Source of the DNA: JAYZDF01 sp036337945
Lineage (GTDB): Bacteria; Myxococcota; Kuafuiibacteriia; Kuafuiibacteriales; Kuafuiibacteriaceae
Length of the DNA: 64,000 bases
Assembly: GCA_036337945.1 (NCBI GenBank)
Contig: JAYZDF010000063.1
Coordinates: forward strand, 29,407-93,406
Reading direction: 5' to 3'
Below are positions 35,595-45,666 of the stretch, piece after piece (position 1 is the first letter of the stretch; each line of letters starts with the position of its first letter). The notes beneath the pieces are model-generated. The model saw only the letters and a program-made list of their open reading frames with translations, ran no database searches and was not told where the DNA came from. The translations under genes were made by a program, and so were the position numbers.

Positions 35595-38500
35595 ATGGGA
35601 TATTCAAGAACGTTTTTGAACAGAATCGGGTTTTGTTTGCTGTTTGCAGCAGGCCTTCCAAAGTGCAGTTGTGACGAATCCGGCGGGATTCAGAGAGCCG
35701 CTGTCGAGATGAAGCTGACGCTGATGGAAGTTGATCCGTGCTTGCAACAAGCCATCGGCCGAGACATCCCGGACGACTACGAAAGCATCAACCTGGCACA
35801 AGTGACAGACTTTGGCTCTAAGGGTGAAAGAATCTTTGAGATTCGCTCGATCGGAACTGCCCCTCTTCAAGTTCAAGCTGTGTCTCTTTCCGAAGTCGAT
35901 GAAGAATTCACACTCGAAGTTCTTGATAACCAAGATCAGCCGCTCGTTTTACCCGCGGTTCTCACGCCGACTGCAGACGTTAATGCTCCGCCAGCGATAA
36001 AAGTGAAGGTCTCTTACTCCGCAGTCGACGCCGAGCCAGACTCGATAAAATTATTGATTGAAACGGATGATCCCAATCGAAGTAACATCGAATTTGGTCT
36101 TTCTGCAGGGAAGGGCAAACTGGAAATATGCGGCACAAACGGCTGTGCAGAGGGTGCTAGCGTTGAATTTGGCGATGTTCCGCAAAATGAATCTGCAACT
36201 CAACAGCTGACGTTGAAGAATGTTGGTGAGGGAGACCTTGATATTCGGTCGCTGACCCTTGCTTCTCTGTCATCAGAGTTTTGTGCGCCGGAAGTGACGA
36301 GCATTGAGGGTAGTGTTCCGGGCTGCAATTTGGTTCAGCTCTGCACTACTCTTAAACCGGGCGAAGAATACGTAGTCAACGTCACCTACACACCCGCGGA
36401 CGGTGGAGAAGATACCGGCGTAATTCGCGTCGTTTCTGGTGATGCAACTCAGGGGACCATTGAAGTTCCAATTAATGGAGTTGGATCAGGTCCTGCCGTT
36501 TGTGCTTGTTTGGTTGACGGAAGTGATTGCAACCCTGTGTCGACCGTCGATTTTGGATTTGTTGATATTGGCGATACGAAGTCACAAATCGTGCGTCTGA
36601 CCTCGTGTGGAACGGAGCCGGTTGATCTCGTCGAAGCTGGACTCGAGACCGATGCTTCGAGCTTTTACAACACAGATCCTGAATTCATGATGGTTCGCAA
36701 CTTTGCGCCAGGTAATTTACAGCCTGGGGATTTCACGGAAGGAGAAATCACTTACTCGCCGGTCACAGGTGGAGAAAACCGGGGTGGCATTCGGTTTCGT
36801 TCGATGCAGCAGGCCTCGCCAAGCTGGATTGCCCTCGTTGGTAAGACAGCGACATGTGATTTAGAGGCTGTACCTGGTCAACTCAACTTTGGCTCGATTG
36901 CCGGCGGCGCAACCGCAGACCGCACGGTCATCCTGAGCAATAACGGAGCAGCCGATTGCGTCATCAGTGCCATCAACGATCCCAGCTCCGCGGAGTTCAC
37001 GTTCACAAATAAACCGATGTTGCCTCTGACAATTGGGCCGGGAGCATCTGAAAGCTTGACGGTTCGATACGCCTCACCAGTTCGCGCGACGCCAACTGGC
37101 GATAGCGCGACTTTCGTCGTTACTTCGAACGAACCCGCTCCAGATCAAGACGTCACAGTCAGTCTTGTCGCACAAGGCGGCGGCGCTGCAACTTGCGCGA
37201 TTGACGTTCAACCTACAGGCGCAACCTTCGGTACTCGCGACGGCCAACTGTTATTTGGTGCGGTTAACATCGGCTACAGTCAAACGCAATCGATTCGGGT
37301 GACTAATGTCGGCAACGCAAATTGCGAAATAACTTCTTTCAACATGACCGTTCAAGATCCCGGCGAATTCTCAGTTGCAGCTATGCCACTGCCGATCGTT
37401 ATTGCTCCTCAAGCGACGGGCACCATTGACGTTACTTTTGCTCCAACGCATCCAATCATGGGAGGTCTCATACCGTTCCCTTGGTACGGCACAATTAGAA
37501 ACTACGTTGATTTCGTTGTAGCCGGTCCAGGACTGGTCAAGACAGACTGGTCGATCGGTATTCGCGCAACTCCAACGGAGCCAACGATCGACATCATTCC
37601 TGGAGAGCTCGATTTTGGAGTGGTCACGTTCGATAATCCGCGCCAGCCAGACAATCGCAGCAGCTGTGGTTCTGAACGTCGTACTCTCCGAGTATACAAC
37701 TCGGGTTCTGGAGATTTGGCTGTTACCTCTGTCTACATTGATACAACTTCAGATTCCGTATTTGAAATCTCCGGGGTGTCTAAGAATGGTAATCCACTCT
37801 CACCACCTTATGCTGCGACTGTTGCGCCTGGCGAAAATATGGAATTAACCTTGCGCTTCTTCCCCACTCGCATAAGTCCAGCACAACACTCAGGTTTGTT
37901 GGTCATTGAAAATGATGTGACCATGCAAAGTACAGTGCCGCTGTCAGGTGAGGGAACAGCCAATGCTCAGCAAACAGATATTTTTGAGCAGCTGACGGAA
38001 AATAAGGTCGATATTTTATGGGTGATCGACGATTCCGGCTCAATGAGCGAAGAGCAAAGTAATCTCGCGAGCAACATCACCTGGTTCACTCAATATGCAA
38101 ACAGCATCAACGTCGACTGGCAGATGGGCGTGACTACTACCGAAGTTAACGATGCGGTCTCGGGTCATATTTGGGGCTGCAGTGGGTTCAACAAGATCAT
38201 CACCCATAGTGACCCCATGAACGTTCAGGCGTTTCAGTGTGCCGCTCGGGTGACCAATCCACCTAACGGGAACTCTCGTCCCAACCAGGGAGGTTCGGAT
38301 GAACAAGAAGCTGGTCTAAAGGCGGCTCGAATTGCCCTTGATGCGCCGGTTCGCGATAATGAGAACGCAGGTTTCCTTCGCGCTGATGCTCGTCTTGCAA
38401 TCATTATCGTATCCGACGAGGAAGATCAGTCGGATGGTGGCGTCAACTTGTACGTTGATTTCTTCAAACAACTCAAAGGCTTTAGGAATCCTCAGCTGGT

Positions 38501-38864
38501 GAGCGTATCAGCAATCACGGGTGATGTTCCTAACGGCTGCGCCACAGCAGATGCAGCACCTCGATACGCAGACGCTGTCTCTCAGCTAAACGGGCAGTTT
38601 GAATCTATCTGTAACCAGGATTGGACGACAATGCTGCAAAACATCGGGCTCGATGTTTTCGCACTTCGTACAACTTGGACGCTCAGTCGACCTGCTGACC
38701 AAAGCACAATTACCGTACGAGTGAACGGAAATGTTCTTTCGCCAGGTAGCTCTAACGGATGGACTTTCGACCCAACAACAAATGCCGTGACGATGAATGG
38801 CTCGGGGATCCCCCAGCCTGGATCACGGATCGAGATTCAATACACTGCGCAATGTTTGCCATAA
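35595..38864 (+). CDS. VWA lipoprotein with multiple choice-of-anchor D (ASH) domains
   Basis: 1089 residues. The start is a signal peptide with Cys residues at PKCSC, so lipid anchoring is likely. Five or more ASH-type domains (choice-of-anchor D) cover residues ~60-790, recognised by recurrent VEFGDVPQNESATQQLTLKN, LNFGSIAGGATADRTVILSN and LDFGVVTFDNPR segments, with GTI/GLL...PLSGEG ends. A von Willebrand A domain starts near residue 806 with a full MIDAS motif (WVIDDSGSMSEEQ) and a matching IIVSDEEDQSDGG loop. A short Ig-like tail (ITVRVNGNVLSPGS) ends it. The VWA domain should bind protein through a divalent metal. This is probably a large surface adhesin-like lipoprotein; ligand unknown. 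Confidence 0.92.
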   Translation: MGYSRTFLNRIGFCLLFAAGLPKCSCDESGGIQRAAVEMKLTLMEVDPCLQQAIGRDIPDDYESINLAQVTDFGSKGERIFEIRSIGTAPLQVQAVSLSEVDEEFTLEVLDNQDQPLVLPAVLTPTADVNAPPAIKVKVSYSAVDAEPDSIKLLIETDDPNRSNIEFGLSAGKGKLEICGTNGCAEGASVEFGDVPQNESATQQLTLKNVGEGDLDIRSLTLASLSSEFCAPEVTSIEGSVPGCNLVQLCTTLKPGEEYVVNVTYTPADGGEDTGVIRVVSGDATQGTIEVPINGVGSGPAVCACLVDGSDCNPVSTVDFGFVDIGDTKSQIVRLTSCGTEPVDLVEAGLETDASSFYNTDPEFMMVRNFAPGNLQPGDFTEGEITYSPVTGGENRGGIRFRSMQQASPSWIALVGKTATCDLEAVPGQLNFGSIAGGATADRTVILSNNGAADCVISAINDPSSAEFTFTNKPMLPLTIGPGASESLTVRYASPVRATPTGDSATFVVTSNEPAPDQDVTVSLVAQGGGAATCAIDVQPTGATFGTRDGQLLFGAVNIGYSQTQSIRVTNVGNANCEITSFNMTVQDPGEFSVAAMPLPIVIAPQATGTIDVTFAPTHPIMGGLIPFPWYGTIRNYVDFVVAGPGLVKTDWSIGIRATPTEPTIDIIPGELDFGVVTFDNPRQPDNRSSCGSERRTLRVYNSGSGDLAVTSVYIDTTSDSVFEISGVSKNGNPLSPPYAATVAPGENMELTLRFFPTRISPAQHSGLLVIENDVTMQSTVPLSGEGTANAQQTDIFEQLTENKVDILWVIDDSGSMSEEQSNLASNITWFTQYANSINVDWQMGVTTTEVNDAVSGHIWGCSGFNKIITHSDPMNVQAFQCAARVTNPPNGNSRPNQGGSDEQEAGLKAARIALDAPVRDNENAGFLRADARLAIIIVSDEEDQSDGGVNLYVDFFKQLKGFRNPQLVSVSAITGDVPNGCATADAAPRYADAVSQLNGQFESICNQDWTTMLQNIGLDVFALRTTWTLSRPADQSTITVRVNGNVLSPGSSNGWTFDPTTNAVTMNGSGIPQPGSRIEIQYTAQCLP

Positions 38865-38915
38865 AGCTAGGCTAAACAACTCCTTTCTCCAACAATCGTC
38901 GCGGTTCGAAAGTTT

Positions 38916-40283
38916 TTGTTCTATAACCGCTACGTCGTGGCTCGGTTTCCCGTAGATGCAGAAGGCCCGCGTTATAAACGCTCCGGTCGACTCAAACGCT
39001 TTGTGCGTCTGAGCACCGCTGCAGCCTCTATTGCCGGCTCTGCGGTCGTGAAGCGAGTTGGTCAAAAGCTCAAGTCCCAGGAGGACGACCAAGCGGATGC
39101 TTTGAGGGATGCCTTAGTAGGACAGGCAGACCATTTAGTAAAAACAATGGGAGAAATGAAGGGCGCGGCTATGAAGATCGGCCAAATGCTGTCTGTAGCG
39201 CCGGATGTTGTTCCGAGGGAATTCGCAGAAAAAATTAAAGCTCTCCAGGCAGAGTCAGTGCCGATGCCATACGAGTTGGTTTCAGAACAAATTGAAAAGT
39301 CACTAGGCCTGCCGCTCGTTGATGTATTTCATTATTTCGACCCGGAACCCATTGGTGCTGCTTCTATTGGTCAGGTTCACAAAGCTCGATTGTTCGACGG
39401 ACGTGAAGTTGCAGTTAAAATTCAATATCCCGACATTAAAGATACCTTAGAAGCAGATCTCAAAAACCTTGGAAATTTAGCCGGACTGACGTTGGCCTTC
39501 GCTGACAAAAGCATCGTGGACGATTTCATGGAAGAAATACGTCAAGGAATCATGGACGAGGCGGATTACAACAAAGAAGCCGAAAGCTTAAAAAAGTATG
39601 GTGCAATTCTTTCTGAGCATCCTGATATTGTTGTCCCAAGAGTGGTTGATGAATATTCTGGAGATTGTGTCCTCACCATGGAATTCATGGAAGGGCAAAA
39701 ACTAGATGTAGCTGTGGATGCACTTCCCACCCAAGAAGAAAAAGACCGGGTTGGTTATATGTTCTCAGAAATCTATGTTTGGATGTTCCATGAAAAATTT
39801 CTTCTGCATGCAGACCCGCATCCTGGTAATTTTCTCCTCACGCCGGATAAGAAAATTGGCATGCTGGATTTCGGTTGTATCAGGGAATATGACCCCGAGT
39901 TCTGCGACACTTGGTTAGAGATTCTTATCGCGAAATGGAATCACGACAAGGACGATCTTCCTCGAGTCTTCAAAAAACTAGGCTTTACGGGCATGCGTGG
40001 GAGTGCTGGTGCAAATGCATCACAACTTAATGAAATCGCCGAAATGACCGTCACCCCGTTTTTATACGATCGTACATTTGATTGGGGGGAGTGGCATCCC
40101 CAAGAAGAACTCAATCAGTTTTTCCGCGGCAACCTTGGGCTCATGCAATATGCGTCTCCTCCGAAGGCTATTTTCTATTTCCGAGTGGCCTTAGGTGTCT
40201 GGGGCTTCTTGCAACGCTGCCACATCAAGGGGAATTGGTACAAGCTGGCGCGAGAAGTAGCCGAAAAACGCGGAAAGCTGTAG
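38916..40283 (+). CDS. ABC1/UbiB/AarF-family atypical kinase
   Basis: 455 residues from a TTG; a GTG at 38937 is also possible. The KxGQ motif (AAMKIGQMLS) and the Ala-rich loop (EPIGAASIGQVHKARLFDG) mark the ABC1 kinase-like family, with the Lys of VAVKIQYP, the EADYNKEAESL helix, HADPHPGNFLL as the catalytic loop and MLDFGCIR as the metal site. UbiB-type proteins act in ubiquinone biosynthesis or lipid trafficking as ATPases rather than protein kinases. No ubiquinone genes are nearby. It follows the VWA gene by about 50 bases and precedes the membrane gene at 40297 by 13. Confidence 0.92.
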   Translation: MFYNRYVVARFPVDAEGPRYKRSGRLKRFVRLSTAAASIAGSAVVKRVGQKLKSQEDDQADALRDALVGQADHLVKTMGEMKGAAMKIGQMLSVAPDVVPREFAEKIKALQAESVPMPYELVSEQIEKSLGLPLVDVFHYFDPEPIGAASIGQVHKARLFDGREVAVKIQYPDIKDTLEADLKNLGNLAGLTLAFADKSIVDDFMEEIRQGIMDEADYNKEAESLKKYGAILSEHPDIVVPRVVDEYSGDCVLTMEFMEGQKLDVAVDALPTQEEKDRVGYMFSEIYVWMFHEKFLLHADPHPGNFLLTPDKKIGMLDFGCIREYDPEFCDTWLEILIAKWNHDKDDLPRVFKKLGFTGMRGSAGANASQLNEIAEMTVTPFLYDRTFDWGEWHPQEELNQFFRGNLGLMQYASPPKAIFYFRVALGVWGFLQRCHIKGNWYKLAREVAEKRGKL

Positions 40284-40296
40284 ACTAAGATCCGGC

Positions 40297-41268
40297 GTGA
40301 CAACACAAAGTCGTTATCAACTCCGAAGCTTGTCTCTTGGCGAGATATTGGATGAATCTTTCATCTTATTTAGGGAAAGCTGGCTAAAGCTCATCGTCTT
40401 TCAGCTCATCGTGTTTGTCCCAACAGCTCTCATTGAAATTCTTGTCATTCGATACATCGGCAATTTAGCTCTGAACTATCTCAACTCGGGAGCTACAAGC
40501 GAAGAATGGGGTGGCGGAGCGCTCGTTTTCTTATTGAGCGGAGGCATGTCGATATTTGTGATTCAAATGATTGTCGCTCCCGTTGTCGGTTGTGTCCTTA
40601 CGAAAGCGATTGCTGATTCTTACTTGTCGAAACGCTGGGGGATGCGTGAGCTGGTGAATGCTGCCATCAAATATGCTTTGCCCGCAATTGGGCTAGGTGT
40701 ACTCGTAGCTGGAATTTGGATGCTCACGATTTGCATCCCTGTCTCCATTGGCGTTTCGCTTGCCTATGTTACTGTTGCAACCGGCAGTGTCTCTGGTCTC
40801 CTCACGTTTGTGCTTTACGGACTCGTCGCCATCATTTTTGGAGTCCCTGCCTTACTGGGAGGCATTTATGTAAACTTGCGGTTTGCGCTCGCCTTCTGCG
40901 TCATGGTCCTCGAGGACAAGAAAATAGTCGATAGTCTTTCTCGTTCAGCGCGCCTGATGTCCGGGAGATATTGGGACGCATTCTCCTTGTGGTTCGTAAT
41001 GTTCCTTATTTCAGTACTGCTCGGATTCGTTGCGACGTTATTTGTACCAAGTCCCTCTTTCGAAATGCTTCAGAGTGCACAATTACGGGAGCTAGTTCCT
41101 CAATTGGTTTCGTCTCAATCAATATCAACTGTATTGAGCGAATTTATGGGAATGTTCAGTCGAACATTTATCGTTATTTGCTGGACACTTTATTACTTTT
41201 CAACTCGCTGTCGCCGAGAAGCTTTCGACTTAGTCATGCTATCGAAGAGCTTCGTGAAGAGGGCGTAA
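40297..41268 (+). CDS. Polytopic membrane protein, GDPD-membrane-domain-like
   Basis: 323 residues, GTG start, with six or seven membrane helices. The start RSLSLGEILDESFILFRESWLKLI resembles the membrane domain often linked to glycerophosphodiester phosphodiesterases or annotated as uncharacterised. A long amphipathic segment (FALAFCVMVLEDKKIVDSLSRSARLMSGRYWDAF) is a recognisable feature of that group. It is the first gene of a run with DUF4129-like, DUF4350 and MoxR genes, one base before the next start, so it probably belongs to that membrane-associated system. No enzyme motif is seen. Confidence 0.75.
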   Translation: MTTQSRYQLRSLSLGEILDESFILFRESWLKLIVFQLIVFVPTALIEILVIRYIGNLALNYLNSGATSEEWGGGALVFLLSGGMSIFVIQMIVAPVVGCVLTKAIADSYLSKRWGMRELVNAAIKYALPAIGLGVLVAGIWMLTICIPVSIGVSLAYVTVATGSVSGLLTFVLYGLVAIIFGVPALLGGIYVNLRFALAFCVMVLEDKKIVDSLSRSARLMSGRYWDAFSLWFVMFLISVLLGFVATLFVPSPSFEMLQSAQLRELVPQLVSSQSISTVLSEFMGMFSRTFIVICWTLYYFSTRCRREAFDLVMLSKSFVKRA

Positions 41269-41269
41269 T

Positions 41270-41914
41270 ATGTCACTTCCTCCTTCCGCAAGGGCTTTGG
41301 ATATACATAAAGAAATCGAGTCGATCGTTTCGCAGCCAGAATATCGTCTCCATGAAAATGAGGCGGAGAGTGTCCTAGAGGGTATAGGGAGTCTTGCGCA
41401 GGAAATTGTTACGTTCGCCCAAAAATTTCTTAACCAACTTTCTGACACAAACCCTATTGTTTTTTATATTATCCTTATCGGAGCGAGTGGATCTCTTCTT
41501 TTCCTTGCTTGGTGGAATATTCAGCAATTGAGGTTAGGGGCAATAAAGACCAGGAAGTCACATTTTGAAGGGAGCGGGACTTTTTATAGCCAGAACGCTC
41601 TGACCAAAAACATTAAAAGAGAGCTTGAGGAGGCCATTCGCGAGGACCAGTATCTGAAGGCACTTCGAGCTCTTTTTCGCTTATATGTCATAGACCAAGA
41701 AGACGAGTTACGCAGTCTGGGTGTGGCATTGGGTACTCTAGACAGTCTGACCGTGCGAGAGGTTCTTGGGAGTTTGCCTAAAGAAAAAATTAAGGAGCTT
41801 GAACGGAATCAGGTTCTTAGCATCTTGGAAAAGAGCTTTTACGATAAATACGCTCTTTCGAAAGAAGACGTAAACGTTGTTGCTGAAGCGCTTGAGTACG
41901 AGAGACTGGCCTAG
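41270..41914 (+). CDS. DUF4129-like membrane protein
   Basis: 214 residues: a helical N-terminal region outside the membrane (LDIHKEIESIVSQPEYRLHE), one membrane helix (NPIVFYIILIGASGSLLFLAWW) and a cytoplasmic helical domain with EAIREDQYLKALRALFRLYVIDQED. The Lys/Arg/Tyr pattern and position beside DUF4350, MoxR and DUF58 genes point to DUF4129, which is found in that set in many phyla. The function of the set is not established. The ORF starts one base after the upstream stop and ends two before the next start. Confidence 0.78.
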   Translation: MSLPPSARALDIHKEIESIVSQPEYRLHENEAESVLEGIGSLAQEIVTFAQKFLNQLSDTNPIVFYIILIGASGSLLFLAWWNIQQLRLGAIKTRKSHFEGSGTFYSQNALTKNIKRELEEAIREDQYLKALRALFRLYVIDQEDELRSLGVALGTLDSLTVREVLGSLPKEKIKELERNQVLSILEKSFYDKYALSKEDVNVVAEALEYERLA

Positions 41915-41916
41915 TC

Positions 41917-43221
41917 ATGAAAAGCGTCAAAGAGATTATTCTTTTTCTCGTCACGTTCGCAGTGGTTCCTAGCACGCTAGGAATAATTCTTTACCGCGAT
42001 AATCCCGCTGTTCCTACCTCTAGTTACTCCACATCTCCTAATGGACATAAGGCACTATACCAGCTCCTTTCTGCTTTTAATTATCAGTTGTCTCGTCGTC
42101 ATATTGCCATCGATAAACGAATAGATGAAAGTGCGACCCTCATCGCGATCGAGCCCGGTGGGACATTTTTTCGTGATTTTCAAACAAAGTCAGATTCTTT
42201 TGTACGTTGGCTCCAAGACGGAAACTCAGCGCTTATAACCCTTGACTCAGATCCCGATAGTCTTGCTCAAAGAGACGATAGAGAAATCAAACGGATAGCT
42301 TGGATGCAGCGGGCAAAAGACTCTGTTGCCAACTTAGAGGAAACAGTGACGACGACCAATGGAGAAACACGAGAACTTGTTCCGTCGTCAACGAAACGCA
42401 AAACTGAAGGCCCTTCTTATCTTTCGAAACTTTCGAAGTGGCTCACTATTTCTATTCAAAGCAAAAGACACGATACGCTTGGTTTTGGTGATGTTCTTGT
42501 CACAAAGAGTGCAAAATCACCTTTAGACGGTTTGAAGCTTAGGGTTACGAGACCGCGATTATTACAAGTCGACGCTCGTTATGAACTTGTGACGTCTGAC
42601 GCCGGAACTCTGGTAGCCGCATTTCCTGTCGGGAAAGGTTCGGTATTTGTTCTTTCGGAACCTCGTTTGTTTCAAAATATGAATATTGCAAGGGGGGAAA
42701 ATGCAATATTCGCGCTTCGATTGATTGAAGGTCTCGTGACGACTCCGAAAACCTCGCAACTTATCTTCGAAGAATTCAGTCACGCCGTAGCGCAAAGGTA
42801 CACTTGGTCCGCATTCTTCTTAGACACTCCCAATGTTTACCTCTTTATGAGTTTTTTGCTTATTCTCGTCATAGCAGTATGGCAGCAAATGCCCCGCGAG
42901 TTTTCTCCAAAAAAGCTCAAGACCCAATCATTAAGCGCTCAGGCATCCATGACCTCCGCGCTCGCCGGTCTTTATCGATTGACTCCTTCAACGAAAGAGC
43001 TTGCCTCAGCTTATCGTGAGTATTCTTTGCTGAGACTGAAGTACATGGTGTACTTGCGAGGAGATACGAACCTTTACTCGGCTCTTGCCGAGACGACAAG
43101 TTTATCTCAGGAGGAGCTTGAAAGCATTTTTGAGCAACCTGACAATTTATCCAATGACATTTTTGACCAAATTCGACGACAGCAAGAAGCTACTCGCATT
43201 TGTTTACAAAAAAATAATTGA
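41917..43221 (+). CDS. DUF4350-family membrane protein
   Basis: 434 residues: an N-terminal membrane helix (IILFLVTFAVVPSTLGIIL), a DUF4350-type domain with the family's NGHKALYQLLSAFNYQ, IAIEPGG and RWLQDGNSALITL segments, then a second membrane helix (PNVYLFMSFLLILVIAVWQ) and a C-terminal helical part. The domain resembles the substrate-binding half of glycosyl-hydrolase-like ABC proteins, with VVLSEPRLFQN as the last strand of the fold. It belongs to the MoxR/DUF58 set. Stop and next start are about 50 bases apart. Confidence 0.85.
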   Translation: MKSVKEIILFLVTFAVVPSTLGIILYRDNPAVPTSSYSTSPNGHKALYQLLSAFNYQLSRRHIAIDKRIDESATLIAIEPGGTFFRDFQTKSDSFVRWLQDGNSALITLDSDPDSLAQRDDREIKRIAWMQRAKDSVANLEETVTTTNGETRELVPSSTKRKTEGPSYLSKLSKWLTISIQSKRHDTLGFGDVLVTKSAKSPLDGLKLRVTRPRLLQVDARYELVTSDAGTLVAAFPVGKGSVFVLSEPRLFQNMNIARGENAIFALRLIEGLVTTPKTSQLIFEEFSHAVAQRYTWSAFFLDTPNVYLFMSFLLILVIAVWQQMPREFSPKKLKTQSLSAQASMTSALAGLYRLTPSTKELASAYREYSLLRLKYMVYLRGDTNLYSALAETTSLSQEELESIFEQPDNLSNDIFDQIRRQQEATRICLQKNN

Positions 43222-43272
43222 GGGCGACCTTGGATCCTGCAACAGGTGTCATGGTAATAATCGGGCGTAGTC

Positions 43273-44223
43273 ATGGAAGATCAAGTAGGCCTTGTCCAGA
43301 GTGTCGTCTCAAAGGGCGTAGGAGAAGTTGAAAAAATTATTTTCGGACAACGAGAATGTGTAATATCTGCCTATGTAGCATTGCTCTCAGGCGGACACTT
43401 ATTGCTTGAAGGGGTGCCCGGGTTAGGAAAGACCTTGTTGGCTAAAAGCATCGCACAGACCGTGGATTGTGCTTTTGGACGAGTGCAGTTCACTCCAGAC
43501 CTTATGCCGCTAGATATTATTGGTTCTAGTATTCTTCAAGAAAACCGATTTGTGTTTCACAGCGGACCAATATTCACAGATCTTTTACTTGCCGATGAAA
43601 TTAATCGTGCTCCATCAAAGACGCAGAGCGCTCTTTTAGAGGCAATGCAAGAAGGTACGGTGACAGCCGATGGCGTAACACACCAGCTATCGGATTATTT
43701 CACGGTTATCGCCACTCAAAACCCGATTGATCAGGAAGGTACATATCCATTGCCTGAATCGGAAATCGATCGCTTCATGATGAAAGTAGTTATCGACTTT
43801 CCATCCGAGGAAGATGAGCTTCGTGTGATGAGCACTCATCATAGTCGTACCTCTGCTTTGACGAAGGACGATATTCAACCGGTGATTGATCGCACTGAAC
43901 TTACGAACCTTCGGAACCTGGTTATGGATGTCTCAATCTCCGAAGACGTTATGACATACGCGAACAGCCTTGTCCGAGCCACGAGGCAACATATTTCTGT
44001 TATGCACGGTGCTTCTCCACGGGCGGGAATATCTTTATTAAAGGCATGTAAAGCAAGTGCGGCAATTGATGGGCGTGCTTTCATTACACCTGATGACGTC
44101 AAACGATGGAGTTTACCGGTACTAAGGCACCGCCTGGTTTTAAAACCAGGTGCCGAGCTCAGCGGAACTTCTTCTGATGATGTGATACGAAATATTCTGG
44201 CCACAATGTCGGTGCCTACATAA
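43273..44223 (+). CDS. MoxR-family AAA+ ATPase
   Basis: 316 residues. Walker A GVPGLGKTLLAKSIA, Walker B LLADEINRAPSKTQSALLEAMQEG and sensor region TQNPIDQEGTYPLPESEIDRF are all the MoxR type. MoxR ATPases act as chaperones that activate VWA- or DUF58-type partner proteins. The partner is the DUF58 gene at 45697, but here a gene on the opposite strand lies between them. An 18-bp perfect palindrome occurs in its coding sequence (44133-44150). The stop is 6 bases from the stop of that opposite gene. Confidence 0.95.
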   Translation: MEDQVGLVQSVVSKGVGEVEKIIFGQRECVISAYVALLSGGHLLLEGVPGLGKTLLAKSIAQTVDCAFGRVQFTPDLMPLDIIGSSILQENRFVFHSGPIFTDLLLADEINRAPSKTQSALLEAMQEGTVTADGVTHQLSDYFTVIATQNPIDQEGTYPLPESEIDRFMMKVVIDFPSEEDELRVMSTHHSRTSALTKDDIQPVIDRTELTNLRNLVMDVSISEDVMTYANSLVRATRQHISVMHGASPRAGISLLKACKASAAIDGRAFITPDDVKRWSLPVLRHRLVLKPGAELSGTSSDDVIRNILATMSVPT

Positions 44224-44229
44224 GTCTCG

Positions 44230-45666
44230 CTAAGTCTTGGGAGCTAAGACAAACCTTATGGATTCATGGAGTTCGGAGTTTTTAATCTTGTCTTGACCCA
44301 TGTTGGAATTCACCACGATTCGGGATGGGTTTTTTCTTTTTTCTTTTGGCTGCTTTAGTGAGCCCCCATGAGGCGCTCTGATAAAGGTATAGCCTTCGTT
44401 ATATCCATCAAAAAGAAAAAGATACTCAGTGTCTTCCGAAGCGAGGCCCAGAAAGATCGGAGGAATTCTAAAATGTTCTGTAGATTTAGCTTTGAGGAAA
44501 CTAATTGCCTTTGCCGGGCTTGTGATAATTCTAAATTCTAGACCGTATACCTCGCACAAAACTCTGGCGAGAACGTCAACATCTACAGAGCTACTGCCGG
44601 GCATAATCAAAGCTTCTTGTCCTCGCATGCCTTGTGGAAAGGCAACATCAAGTAGTCCTTCTAAAACTACTCCCATGAGATTAGGTTTGTGTGCCAGGCT
44701 ATTTTGTTCGTGTAATCTCAATTGATGTTGGCTTGGCAGGTCAATAGTCGTCGTGCTCGTGACTTCATTCCAATATCGAAGCATTTCCGCGGGTGCATCA
44801 GAATACAAAGCAAATTCAATAGTGCGAAGCACGCTTGCACCTCCTTTCCCACGAATGATTGACGCGGGGCGAGCGAGTCTCTGAAGGGCCTGTCCAACGA
44901 ACTCCTGGTGCAAAAAGCCTTGCCGAGTGAGGGCAGCGGATATTTTTGTTTTGTTAATAAAATCATCCAAACTGCTTACAAACGGTACATCCCGAAAGTC
45001 CGTATCTACGAACACGGAGCGATTACCCAATCGACGTTGACTGATCTCAACTAGGAGTTCTTTTTCGAGGGGAGATAATATTTCAAACATTTGCACTGCG
45101 GCTTTCTGTTGCAATACAGAAATTTCATGTAAACCGGACTGACAAGTGAGTTTATAAGTTTGGCGAAGTTCTTCTAAAGGCTGGGGTGAATTAGCAATAA
45201 GGCGCAAAAGGATCTCCTGAAGTCCTGTGTCCAAATTGATGAATTTCTGGGCGTAAATTAGCCGCTGTAAGGCTCTTCTAGGCGAATTTGTAGCGTCTTC
45301 GAGTTTTCTACTCTCATGGACCCCTGTGAAAATAGTATCTAGAGTTTCTTTCTCGTTCGCAGAGAGTGCCGCCAAGGTGTCATCTTTGAGAGGCAGCTCA
45401 ACGTCCACGATAACCCGCTCGTTAGAATGACATATAGACGATTCGTTCGTCGAGTGGCTCTTCTCTTTGCTTCTATATTCTTTCTGCTCTTCGTGGCTTT
45501 TGCTGCTAACCTCTTTGGTTATTTCGGTCGTTTCACTATCGACAGGCGGAACGGGCGGGGGTGAGGGAAAGTAACGACTACGTTCAGATGAAGCATTCTG
45601 AGTTTTTTTCTCTCGAATCTCCAAGGTGCCAACTTCGCGTTGGGACAGGGGTCGCTTTTTACTCAT
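44230..45666 (-). CDS. Unrecognised protein inserted antisense in the MoxR-DUF58 locus
   Basis: 478 residues, no signal peptide. The first ~95 residues are charged, Ser/Glu/Lys-rich and should be disordered. A mostly helical part follows (DTLAALSANEKETLDTIF...PRRALQRLIYAQKFINLDTGLQEILLRLI). The last ~200 residues look like a mixed alpha/beta domain (FALYSDAPAEMLRYWNEV, VDVDVLARVLCEVYGLEFRIITSP, YLFLFDGYNEGYTFIRAP). I know no family for it and saw no catalytic motif. It is convergent with moxR (6 bases) and divergent from DUF58, with starts 30 bases apart, so one control region may serve both. A functional link to the MoxR system is inference. Confidence 0.75.
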   Translation of the reverse strand: MSKKRPLSQREVGTLEIREKKTQNASSERSRYFPSPPPVPPVDSETTEITKEVSSKSHEEQKEYRSKEKSHSTNESSICHSNERVIVDVELPLKDDTLAALSANEKETLDTIFTGVHESRKLEDATNSPRRALQRLIYAQKFINLDTGLQEILLRLIANSPQPLEELRQTYKLTCQSGLHEISVLQQKAAVQMFEILSPLEKELLVEISQRRLGNRSVFVDTDFRDVPFVSSLDDFINKTKISAALTRQGFLHQEFVGQALQRLARPASIIRGKGGASVLRTIEFALYSDAPAEMLRYWNEVTSTTTIDLPSQHQLRLHEQNSLAHKPNLMGVVLEGLLDVAFPQGMRGQEALIMPGSSSVDVDVLARVLCEVYGLEFRIITSPAKAISFLKAKSTEHFRIPPIFLGLASEDTEYLFLFDGYNEGYTFIRAPHGGSLKQPKEKRKNPSRIVVNSNMGQDKIKNSELHESIRFVLAPKT

